Source of the DNA: JAGNLV01 sp964612145 | GTDB taxonomy: Bacteria > Zixibacteria > MSB-5A5 > GN15 > FEB-12 | Reading direction: 5' to 3' | DNA: 64,000 nucleotides | NCBI GenBank assembly: GCA_964612145.1 | Contig: CAZTBP010000003.1 | Span: forward strand, 62,001-126,000 | Part shown: positions 50,633-58,534 of the stretch, piece after piece | Position numbering within the stretch: position 1 is the first letter of the stretch | How the letters are laid out: every line of letters starts with the position of its first letter | Notes under the pieces: generated by a model | Seen by the model: only the letters and a program-made list of their open reading frames with translations | What the model was told of the DNA's origin: nothing | Databases searched by the model: none | Made by a program: the position numbers and the translations under genes

Positions 50633-51316
50633 ATGGAAAAGCGGACCTTAGGGACACAACCAACGCATCTGTCGGAGATCCGGGTGCTGATTGCCGACGA
50701 GCGACGGCTATTTCGGCAGGGCTTGATGTCGTTGTTTACGACGGAGCTTGGGATTCTGGTAGTGGGTGACACCGGCGACGGGCTTGAGACGGTGCGGCTG
50801 GTGGAGGAGAAGAAACCGGATGTACTGGTGCTCAATGTTGAGATGCCGGAGCTTGACGGCATCGCGGTGGGGCGGCGGGTCGGGCGGATTGTGGGGGCAC
50901 CGGGGCTGGTGTACTTGGCCACGCATCATATAGAGATGAGGATGCGGGAGGCATTTCGGGCCGGGGCGCAGGCGTATCTTCTATCCAGTTGTGATTTCAA
51001 GGAGTTGGTGTTTGCGATTCGAAAAGTAGCCGGCGGGGATTATTATTTGACCGGGCCGGCGGGCCGGGAGATGGTATTTGAGTACGTGAGTACGGGAGAG
51101 CAAGAGGGGGGCTCCGACGGTATTCTGACACGCCGGGAGTTGGAGTTGTCTCGTTTACTGGCCGATGGTTACTCGACGAAGGAGGCGGCCTCGCGGTTGA
51201 GTATCAGTGTGAAGACGGCCGAGGCGCATCGTTCGTCGGTGATGAAAAAGCTGAATGCGAAGAATGTGACGGATATAGTTAAGTACTGTATTCGCAATAA
51301 GATAATCGATCCGTAA
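50633..51316 (+). CDS. LuxR-type regulator with pseudo-receiver
   Basis: A 227-residue protein of NarL/FixJ architecture. The receiver fold is clear (EIRVLIADERRLFRQGLMSL), but the phosphoacceptor position in VLVLNVEMPELDG is Asn68, and the usual Lys after the fifth strand is Ser118 (YLLSS), so aspartate phosphorylation is not expected. The C-terminal LuxR helix-turn-helix is intact: LTRRELELSRLLADGYSTKEAA, then SVKTAEAHRSSVMKKL. It sits between the two glutamate dehydrogenase genes, divergent from the inactive one and 214 bases before the active one, and probably regulates one or both. A dyad just downstream is a candidate site. Confidence 0.9.
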   Translation: MEKRTLGTQPTHLSEIRVLIADERRLFRQGLMSLFTTELGILVVGDTGDGLETVRLVEEKKPDVLVLNVEMPELDGIAVGRRVGRIVGAPGLVYLATHHIEMRMREAFRAGAQAYLLSSCDFKELVFAIRKVAGGDYYLTGPAGREMVFEYVSTGEQEGGSDGILTRRELELSRLLADGYSTKEAASRLSISVKTAEAHRSSVMKKLNAKNVTDIVKYCIRNKIIDP

Positions 51317-51339
51317 GTTTGTCTCTTTTTAAATTAAGG

Positions 51340-51380
51340 TACATACTTTCTATGAATAGGGTCTTTTCCTATTCTATGTA
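51340..51380. promoter_or_regulatory. Extended dyad upstream of gdhA
   Basis: GAATAGG (51354-51360) and CCTATTC (51368-51374) are perfect inverted repeats around GTCTTTT, flanked by TACATA (51340-51345) and TATGTA (51375-51380), a second inverted pair at unequal spacing. It is a plausible binding site for the LuxR-type protein encoded just upstream. Confidence 0.5.
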
Positions 51381-51433
51381 AGGGTAGTTACCTATTGTCT
51401 CAATCTGCACCTTGTGTGTTACTGTACTTAACG

Positions 51434-51463
51434 TTGACAGAAGAGACCACGCTTCCGTTTAAA
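51434..51463 (+). promoter_or_regulatory. Probable sigma-70 promoter of gdhA
   Basis: TTGACA (51434-51439), an 18-base spacer and TTTAAA (51458-51463) lie 67 bases before the gdhA start. Confidence 0.5.
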
Positions 51464-51530
51464 TCGTTAAACAGCAATTCTAAGCGTGGGCGAGACTTAT
51501 ACTTCTTTGTGAAAGGTGTAACAAAGAACA

Positions 51531-52925
51531 ATGGCTACCACAACTGAAACCAAAAAAAGCGGCAGCGGCTATGTAGCCGAGTTTATGTCGTGGCTGAAGG
51601 CCAAGAATCCGGCCGAGCCGGAATTTCATCAGGCGGTCGAGGAAGTTGTCCAGTCGATTTCGCTGGTGCTGGAGAAACATCCGGAGTATCGCAAGGCGAA
51701 GATCATTGAGCGTATTGCGGAGCCGGAGCGGGTAATCATGTTCCGGGTGCCGTGGATGGATGACGACGCTGACTATCATGTCAACCGTGGTTTCCGGGTC
51801 GAGATGAGCAGTGCGATTGGTCCGTACAAGGGCGGTTTGCGTTTTCACCCCTCGGTGAACCTCGGTATCCTGAAATTCCTTGCTTATGAGCAGGTCTTCA
51901 AGAACAGCCTGACCACGCTGCCGATGGGCGGTGGCAAGGGCGGTTCGGATTTCGATCCGAAGGGCAAGAGCGACGAAGAAGTCATGCGTTTCTGCCAGAG
52001 CTTCATGATGGAGCTGTTCCGTCATATCGGTCCGAATACTGACGTGCCGGCCGGCGATATTGGTGTCGGTGGTCGTGAGATAGGTTACCTGTTTGGAACG
52101 TACAAGAAGATTCGCGATGAGTTCACCGGTGTGCTGACCGGTAAGGGCATCAACTGGGGTGGTTCGCTGATTCGTCCGGAAGCAACCGGCTATGGTGCGG
52201 TGTACTTTGCCGCTGAAATGCTTGCTACGCGGGGCGAGAGCCTTGAGGGCAAGACCTGCCTGGTGTCCGGTTCCGGTAACGTGGCCCAGTACACGACCGA
52301 GAAGGTTCTTGACCTGGGCGGTAAGGTCGTGACGTTGTCCGATTCCGGCGGTTACATTTATGATCCGGACGGTATCGGTCGCGAGAAGCTCCAGTTTGTG
52401 ATGGATCTGAAGAATATCCGTCGCGGCCGGATCAATGAATACGTTGAGAAGTTCCCGTCGGCGACCTACATTCCGGTCGATCCGTCGCAGGACTTCAACC
52501 CGCTGTGGGATCACAAGGCTGACTGTGCGTTCCCGTCGGCGACGCAGAACGAAATCAACGCCAAGGATGCCCAGAACCTGATCAACAACGGCGTGTACGT
52601 GGTTTCCGAAGGCGCGAACATGCCGACGACGCCGGAAGGCGTCGACCTGTTTTTGGAGAAGAAGATTCTCTACGGTCCGGGTAAGGCTGCCAATGCCGGC
52701 GGCGTGGCTGTTTCCGGTCTGGAAATGTCGCAGAACAGCATGCGGTATAGCTGGACGCGCGACGAAGTTGATCGCAAGCTGCACGGTATTATGAAGAGCA
52801 TTCATAAATCCTGCGTTGAGGCTTCCGAGCAGTATGGTACGGCGGGTAACTATGTGAACGGCGCCAATATCGCCGGCTTCATCAAAGTGGCCGACTCCAT
52901 GCTGGATCAGGGTATTTTCGGTTAA
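51531..52925 (+). CDS. gdhA: Glutamate dehydrogenase (NADP-type, hexameric)
   Basis: A 464-residue enzyme of the E. coli GdhA type, which makes glutamate from 2-oxoglutarate and ammonia with NADPH. All active-site residues are present: Lys100 (YKGGLRFHP), Lys124, catalytic Lys136 (PMGGGKGG) and catalytic Asp176 (PAGDIGVGGRE). The Rossmann motif is SGSGNVAQYT. The C-terminal helix region SWTRDEVDRKL and NYVNGANIAGF are standard. Codon use is richer in C at third positions than the neighbours, suggesting high expression. A strong terminator follows. The start ATG 51531 lacks a strong binding site but begins the normal N-terminal extension. Confidence 0.97.
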   Translation: MATTTETKKSGSGYVAEFMSWLKAKNPAEPEFHQAVEEVVQSISLVLEKHPEYRKAKIIERIAEPERVIMFRVPWMDDDADYHVNRGFRVEMSSAIGPYKGGLRFHPSVNLGILKFLAYEQVFKNSLTTLPMGGGKGGSDFDPKGKSDEEVMRFCQSFMMELFRHIGPNTDVPAGDIGVGGREIGYLFGTYKKIRDEFTGVLTGKGINWGGSLIRPEATGYGAVYFAAEMLATRGESLEGKTCLVSGSGNVAQYTTEKVLDLGGKVVTLSDSGGYIYDPDGIGREKLQFVMDLKNIRRGRINEYVEKFPSATYIPVDPSQDFNPLWDHKADCAFPSATQNEINAKDAQNLINNGVYVVSEGANMPTTPEGVDLFLEKKILYGPGKAANAGGVAVSGLEMSQNSMRYSWTRDEVDRKLHGIMKSIHKSCVEASEQYGTAGNYVNGANIAGFIKVADSMLDQGIFG

Positions 52926-52959
52926 GACAGCTGTGATTTTGACGCTCTGTTTAGCATGG

Positions 52960-52994
52960 ATGGAGCGGGCAGTTGCCCGCTCCATTTCTTTTTG
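52960..52994 (+). terminator. Rho-independent terminator
   Basis: ATGGAGCGGGC and GCCCGCTCCAT form a perfect 11-pair stem with a four-base loop, followed by TTCTTTTTG. It closes gdhA. Confidence 0.96.
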
Positions 52995-53092
52995 TGCCGA
53001 ATCGACTTTGAATGAAAGTAGGTTTTCGTCTCGGGATCGTATATTATAGGCTGGTAAGCGGCGGTTTGGTGCCAACGATGATGTGAGTGGCT

Positions 53093-56074
53093 ATGAGGGA
53101 ATTTGACGATATATATCTCAAGCAGGATTACCAGAGCCGGTTTATTGACTTTCAGAAGCTGATGCGGTTTCGCATTCGGGATATCCTCCTGGTATCGAGT
53201 CTTTACGACGCGTTTATCATCGGTGAAGACGGCGGGCTGTATGAGATGCTGCTCAATGAGTATGTCGAGCTGAATCTGTCGCATGCACCGGGGTTGAAGC
53301 GTGTATCCAGCGGGCGGGATGCTTTGCGGGAAGCACAGGGATCGGAACGGTACGACCTGATTATTACGACGCCGCACCTCGAGGATATGTCGGTGCTGGA
53401 ATTTGCCGCGAATCTTCGTGAATCCGGCAACAATACGGCGCTGGTGCTTCTGTCGTATGACAACCGCGAGTTGAAGAGTTTCATGAATCAGCCGGAGATC
53501 GCGCATTTTGACAAAGTGTTTTTGTGGCAGGGCAATTTCCGGATTCTCCTGGCGATAATCAAAGTGATCGAGGATCTTCGGAATGTCGAGCGCGATACAC
53601 GGCTGGGCGGAGTGCAGTCGATCATCTTGATTGAGGATTCGGTCAAGTTCTACTCATCGTATTTGCCGATTATCTACACGCAGCTCATGCGGCACTCCCA
53701 GAATGTTCTCGAGGAGAGTGTCAATGTAGTGCATCGAATGCTCCGGATGCGGGCGCGCTCAAAGATCCTGTTGTGCGAGACGTTTGAGAAAGCGTGGGAT
53801 CTTTATGAGCAGTATCACGAGTCGATCCAGGGAGTGATTTCCGATATTTCGTTCCCGCGCAATGGGCGGCCGGATCCGATGGCGGGGGTGGAGTTCACGC
53901 GGTCGGTGAAAGCGCGGCACCCGGATATTCCGGTGCTGCTTCAGTCGAACAAGCCGGATCTGGGGGAGATTGCCGGCGATGTCGGGGCCTCGTTTTTGCT
54001 GAAGGATTCGCCGCGGTTGCTGCATGAGTTGGAACGGTTCATGAAGCGGTATTTCAATTTTGGTGATTTTGTGTTCTATCTGCCCGATGGACGGGAGGTC
54101 GGCCGGGCGCATAACCTTCGGGAGCTTCAGCAGCGGATTCGCGAAGTACCGGATGAATGTCTGCTGTATCATTCGGAGCGCAACCACTTTTCCAACTGGT
54201 TGAAGGCGCGGACCGAGTTCGGACTGGCGCATCAGCTTCGGCCGCGCAAGGTATCTGATTACGACTCGGTAGACCATTTGCGGCAGGCGCTTATTGGTTA
54301 TTTGCGGGACTACCATGCTTCGCAGCATCGGGGGACAATCGTCGATTTTGACCCGGAGCAGTTTGACGGCACCGACGTGTTCACACGACTGGGGACGGGT
54401 TCGATGGGAGGTAAAGGACGCGGCCTGGTGTTTGCCGGAACGCTGCTGAACCGGTCCAAGCTCGCCAGTGAATACAGCAATGTGAGCCTCGGGGTACCGC
54501 CGAGTTTCATTCTACAGACGGATATATTCGACGAGTTTATCGAAAGCAACGATCTGGGTGACTTTGCATTGAACTGTATGAATGATGCTGAGATTGTTAA
54601 GCGGTTCGTAAACTCGGAGTTTCCGCTCTATGCGGTAGAGCTTCTGCGGCAGTTGCTGCGTGTGATCAAGTACCCGGTGGCAGTGAGGTCCTCGAGTCTG
54701 CTTGAGGATTCGCAATATCAGCCGTTTGCGGGCGTGTATGACACGTACATGGTGCCCAATAATCATCAGGATATAGAAATTCGCCTGGTCGAGCTGCTGT
54801 CGGCAGTCAAGCGGGTGTATGCGTCGGTCTTTTCCAGTCGGGCGAAGCGGTATATCACCGCGACGCCGTATCGTTTGGAAGAGGAGAAGATGGGGGTAAT
54901 AATCCAGAAGCTGGTCGGGAAGCGGCACCGGTCACATTTCTATCCTGACTTTTCGGGAGTGGCGCAGTCGCATAATTTCTATCCGGTGGAGCCGATCCAG
55001 TCCGAGGATGGAGTGGTGTCGGTCGCGCTGGGGCTGGGTGCGACGGTTGTTGAGGGGGGGTTGACGATCCGGTTTTGTCCGAAGTATCCCAAGCGTATAC
55101 TCGGGTGGGGTGACGCCCAGGAGGCGTTGACCTGTACCCAACGCGAATTTTATGCCCTGCGTTTGCCGGAGCCGGATGATCGACATAATCATCTCGAGGC
55201 ATCGCAGCTCGTGAAGTTCGGGCTGAAGGTTGCGGAAGAAGATGGGGTGTTGGCGTCGATGGCCTCGACGTATTCGGCGCAGAATAACGCGCTGTATGAC
55301 GGGGTTTCGCGCGGCGGCATGCGGGTAATCACATTTGCGCCGATTCTGAAACAGAACATATTCCCGCTGCCGGAGATCATGCGCGATGTTATTGATCTGT
55401 TTCGCCGGGGAATGACGTCGCCGGTCGAAATTGAGTTTTCAGTGAACCTCAACGTTCCGCATGGAGAGCCGCCGGAGTTCCGGGTGCTGCAACTGCGGCC
55501 GATGGTTACCACGCATGAACGTGAGCGGCTGACTATAGAGGACCATGAGCGGGAACAGCTGGTTTGTCGAAGCAGCCAGGTGTTTGGGAACGGGATTATT
55601 GAGGGGCTGCAAGATGTGGTGCTGGTGGATGAGTCGAAGTTCGAGCGCTCCAATACCGTGGAGATTGCCCAGGAAATCGGGCTGTTTAATGTCGAACTGA
55701 GCCAGGCGCATCGGCCGTATCTGCTGGTCGGGATCGGGCGGTGGGGATCGGCGGATCCGTGGCTGGGGATTCCTGTCAATTGGGACCAGATTGACGCCGC
55801 GAGGGTTATTATCGAGACAGGGTTTACGGACATGAAAGTTTCGCCATCGCAGGGAACCCACTTCTTCCAGAACCTGGTGGCGTTTGGTGTTGGCTATTTT
55901 ACGGTGGACCGGCATCACAACAGCGACTTTATCGATTGGGACTGGCTGCTGTCACACGAGCCGCTTAAGGAGCGGAAGTACTCTCGGCATTTGCGCTTCA
56001 AGGAACCTATCCATGTGAAGATGAACGGGCGCACGTCCGAAGGGATTATTCTCAAGCCGCCGGGGAGCACGTGA
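53093..56074 (+). CDS. Double-receiver - PEP/pyruvate-binding domain protein
   Basis: A 993-residue protein. Residues about 25-160 look like a receiver fold that lacks the phosphoacceptor (LIITTPHLEDMS where Asp is expected). A second receiver (about 180-330) keeps the key residues: SIILIEDS, GVISDISFP with the Asp, and FLLKDSP with the Lys. The PPDK N-terminal domain follows: GTGSMGGKGRGLVFAGTLL, VAVRSSSLLEDSQYQPFAG, VIIQKLVGKRHRSHFYPDFSG, LQLRPMV, then YLLVGIGRWGSADPWLGIPV and QGTHFFQNLV. No phosphohistidine domain is present. It closely matches the 584-residue paralogue on the other strand. GTG 53087 is an alternative start. A histidine kinase must phosphorylate the second receiver if it is active; none is adjacent. 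Confidence 0.82.
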   Translation: MREFDDIYLKQDYQSRFIDFQKLMRFRIRDILLVSSLYDAFIIGEDGGLYEMLLNEYVELNLSHAPGLKRVSSGRDALREAQGSERYDLIITTPHLEDMSVLEFAANLRESGNNTALVLLSYDNRELKSFMNQPEIAHFDKVFLWQGNFRILLAIIKVIEDLRNVERDTRLGGVQSIILIEDSVKFYSSYLPIIYTQLMRHSQNVLEESVNVVHRMLRMRARSKILLCETFEKAWDLYEQYHESIQGVISDISFPRNGRPDPMAGVEFTRSVKARHPDIPVLLQSNKPDLGEIAGDVGASFLLKDSPRLLHELERFMKRYFNFGDFVFYLPDGREVGRAHNLRELQQRIREVPDECLLYHSERNHFSNWLKARTEFGLAHQLRPRKVSDYDSVDHLRQALIGYLRDYHASQHRGTIVDFDPEQFDGTDVFTRLGTGSMGGKGRGLVFAGTLLNRSKLASEYSNVSLGVPPSFILQTDIFDEFIESNDLGDFALNCMNDAEIVKRFVNSEFPLYAVELLRQLLRVIKYPVAVRSSSLLEDSQYQPFAGVYDTYMVPNNHQDIEIRLVELLSAVKRVYASVFSSRAKRYITATPYRLEEEKMGVIIQKLVGKRHRSHFYPDFSGVAQSHNFYPVEPIQSEDGVVSVALGLGATVVEGGLTIRFCPKYPKRILGWGDAQEALTCTQREFYALRLPEPDDRHNHLEASQLVKFGLKVAEEDGVLASMASTYSAQNNALYDGVSRGGMRVITFAPILKQNIFPLPEIMRDVIDLFRRGMTSPVEIEFSVNLNVPHGEPPEFRVLQLRPMVTTHERERLTIEDHEREQLVCRSSQVFGNGIIEGLQDVVLVDESKFERSNTVEIAQEIGLFNVELSQAHRPYLLVGIGRWGSADPWLGIPVNWDQIDAARVIIETGFTDMKVSPSQGTHFFQNLVAFGVGYFTVDRHHNSDFIDWDWLLSHEPLKERKYSRHLRFKEPIHVKMNGRTSEGIILKPPGST

Positions 56075-56192
56075 TCGGTGTCAGTGGAATTGTGCGGTGA
56101 GCAGGGTTCTTTCCATTTTGCAGGGTCATCAGGTAGTTCGCACTTTTTGTGACTGGCAAGGTTCTGTTTACCGTTTACAGATTGGAGTCTCT

Positions 56193-57929
56193 ATGGCAGA
56201 GAATTTTGAGCGAGAGTTGAGGCAAATGGCGTCGGAGTCGGAGCCGTCGGAGCGTCTGAGCCGGCTGCTGGATATATACTATGACCGGTTGATGGAGCGC
56301 AGTCCGGAGTGGGCGACACAAACCGGCTACGAGAAGTACACTGATGGCTGGAGTGATCCGACGCCGGATTGTCGGAAGAGGAAACTGGCTGATGCCCGGT
56401 TGCTGGGAGAGACTCTTGAGGGCATTGATCCGGACAAGCTGGGTGTACAGGAACGGCTCAGCTACGATCTGCTTCAGCGTCAAAGTCAGCTTGATATCGA
56501 CGAGGGGCGGTTTCCGTATGAGATGTTTCCTATCAGCCAGATGCACGGTATTCAACAGGATGCGGCCCGTATTCTGGGGATGATGCCGACCCGGACAGTC
56601 GATCAGCGGGGGGATATTCTGGCCCGGCTGGAGAAGCTGCCGCGGGTAGTGGATGATGTGCGCACGCAGCTTCAGGCTGCGGCGGCAGATGACTACACGT
56701 TGCCTCGGGTTGCGGCAAAAGAGATTCCACAGCAGGTTCTCAATCAGATTCCGGAGGCGCCGGAAGAATCGTCGCTGTTGAGTTTTCTGGGCAATCTTCC
56801 GGTAACGCTGGAAGAGAGTCAGCGGCAGAGGATTCGCCAGGATGCGGTGACGCTTTATCAGGATCACATACGGCCGGCTTTTGCAGTGCTGCATGATACG
56901 GTCGCGGAGGAGTATCTGCCGGCTTGTCGAGAGAGTATTGCCTGGAGTGATTTGCCGGATGGCGAGGCGTGGTATGCGCACCTGGTTGCCGAGCACACGA
57001 CAACGGAGATGACCCCGGAGGAGATTTTCCAGATCGGGCAGTCGGAGGTGCGGCGGATTCGGGGTGAGATGGATCGGGTAATTGCGGAGGCGGGATTTGA
57101 GGGGGATTTCGACGCGTTTTGTGAGTTTCTGCGAACCGACAGCCGGTTCTTTTTTGATTCCAAAGAGGAGCTGCTCAGAGAGTACCGAGATATCTGCAAG
57201 CGGATAGACCCGGAACTGGCGGGGTTGTTCAGACGGCTGCCGCAGTTGCCGTACGGGGTGATCCCGATCCCGACGTACTCAGAGAAGAACGAGACGACGG
57301 CGTACTATCAGCCGGGGTCGCTGAAGGCCGGGCGCGCGGGATATTTCTATGCCAATACGTACGATCTGAAGTCGCGGCCGAAATGGGAGATGGAGGCGCT
57401 TTCACTGCACGAGGCGGTGCCGGGGCACCATTTGCACATAGCGCTCCAACAGGAGCTCGAGTATCTGCCGGTGTGGCGGCAGCAGAACTGGATTACCGCT
57501 TTTGGCGAGGGGTGGGCACTGTATGCGGAGAGCCTCGGTGAACAGATGGGGTTCTTTCAGGATGCCTACGCAAAGTTCGGTCAGTTGACCTATGAGATGT
57601 GGCGGGCTATTCGATTAGTAGTGGATCCGGCCATGCACAGCAAGGGATGGTCACGGGAGAAGGCGATTGAGTTTTTCAGAAAGAATTCGAGCAAGACGGC
57701 GCACGATATTCAGGTTGAGATCGATCGGTATATTGTCTGGCCGGGGCAGGCGCTGGCCTATAAGATCGGGGAGTTGAAAATCAAGGAGCTCCGGCGGCTG
57801 GCGGAAGAGACGCTGGCAGGGCGTTTTGATATTCGGGCGTTTCACGACGAGTTGCTGAGATATGGATGTGTGCCGCTGACGGTGCTGGAGCGGTTGATGA
57901 AGGCCTGGGTGGCGGAGCAGAAGGAGTAG
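56193..57929 (+). CDS. DUF885 family metallopeptidase
   Basis: A 578-residue protein of the DUF885 family, zinc carboxypeptidase- or M3-like in character. HEAVPGHHLH at residues 406-415 is the zinc motif, with the third ligand probably in FGEGWALYAESLG about 40 residues later. PIPTYSEKNETTAYYQPGSL is a conserved family block. No signal peptide is seen from the ATG at 56193, which has TTGGAG at suitable spacing; the open frame extends to 56097 but the added residues are not signal-like. It is probably a cytoplasmic peptidase of unknown substrate. Confidence 0.85.
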   Translation: MAENFERELRQMASESEPSERLSRLLDIYYDRLMERSPEWATQTGYEKYTDGWSDPTPDCRKRKLADARLLGETLEGIDPDKLGVQERLSYDLLQRQSQLDIDEGRFPYEMFPISQMHGIQQDAARILGMMPTRTVDQRGDILARLEKLPRVVDDVRTQLQAAAADDYTLPRVAAKEIPQQVLNQIPEAPEESSLLSFLGNLPVTLEESQRQRIRQDAVTLYQDHIRPAFAVLHDTVAEEYLPACRESIAWSDLPDGEAWYAHLVAEHTTTEMTPEEIFQIGQSEVRRIRGEMDRVIAEAGFEGDFDAFCEFLRTDSRFFFDSKEELLREYRDICKRIDPELAGLFRRLPQLPYGVIPIPTYSEKNETTAYYQPGSLKAGRAGYFYANTYDLKSRPKWEMEALSLHEAVPGHHLHIALQQELEYLPVWRQQNWITAFGEGWALYAESLGEQMGFFQDAYAKFGQLTYEMWRAIRLVVDPAMHSKGWSREKAIEFFRKNSSKTAHDIQVEIDRYIVWPGQALAYKIGELKIKELRRLAEETLAGRFDIRAFHDELLRYGCVPLTVLERLMKAWVAEQKE

Positions 57930-58041
57930 AAACTCACGAAAATCGAATTGTCTTTTGACATCGGGCCAACAGTTCCGCTGTTGAATGTCGATGAAACGAC
58001 CGATATAAACAGCAGAACGCAGAACCAGAAGGGACAGCCAG

Positions 58042-58413
58042 ATGGACAAGGGACAATCACCAGGTAAGCGCCGATATCAGCGGGAACGTGAGATCGCCCG
58101 CTGCACACAGCTATTGTCCGAGGAGCCGGGTAACGCCGAACTGTGGTACCGTCGGGCCAACGCGCACCGTCAGAAGGGGAACATGTTACTGGCCGTCTGC
58201 GACTACAATCGGGCGCTGCGTCTTCGTCCCAATTATCCTGAGGCACTGTTTTACAAGGCGATTGCCTGTGGGGCGATGGGCTGTCGATACGAGGAGGCTC
58301 GCGCGTATCGGTCGTTCCTGGCGTGCGAGGGCGGCGGCGACCAGGGGCTGATTTTGCGTATCTGGCGCCGGATGATGGAGCTTGAGGAGCGGCTTGGCCT
58401 GCCGCATTCCTGA
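58042..58413 (+). CDS. Small TPR-repeat protein
   Basis: A 123-residue basic protein with two tetratricopeptide units (AELWYRRANAHRQKGNMLLA, then NYPEALFYKAIACGAMGCRY). No signal peptide. It probably mediates a protein contact; its position just before the hydrogenase operon may be fortuitous. Start ATG 58042 follows GGGACAG. The 3' end lies 50 bases before the hydrogenase promoter. Confidence 0.7.
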   Translation: MDKGQSPGKRRYQREREIARCTQLLSEEPGNAELWYRRANAHRQKGNMLLAVCDYNRALRLRPNYPEALFYKAIACGAMGCRYEEARAYRSFLACEGGGDQGLILRIWRRMMELEERLGLPHS

Positions 58414-58463
58414 TGCCGAAAGAGCTGACTCTCGGCCTCTCATAGTTATCATCCCGAAAGTTG

Positions 58464-58491
58464 TTGACAAACGAGTACAGGTTTGTAAATT
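58464..58491 (+). promoter_or_regulatory. Sigma-70 promoter of the hydrogenase operon
   Basis: TTGACA (58464-58469), a 16-base spacer and TAAATT (58486-58491). The transcript would start near 58498, 37 bases before the beta-subunit ATG. Confidence 0.72.
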
Positions 58492-58502
58492 ACACTCTGA
58501 GT

Positions 58503-58520
58503 TTGTGAACAAAATCACAA
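58503..58520 (+). promoter_or_regulatory. CRP-like palindrome in the hydrogenase leader
   Basis: TTGTGAACAAAATCACAA is a TTGTGA-N6-TCACAA palindrome, an exact match to the TGTGA-N6-TCACA half-sites bound by CRP. It lies at about +5 to +22 relative to the predicted start, a repressing position, and 15 bases before the beta-subunit ATG. Confidence 0.6.
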
Positions 58521-58534
58521 GCGTGACGAAGATT

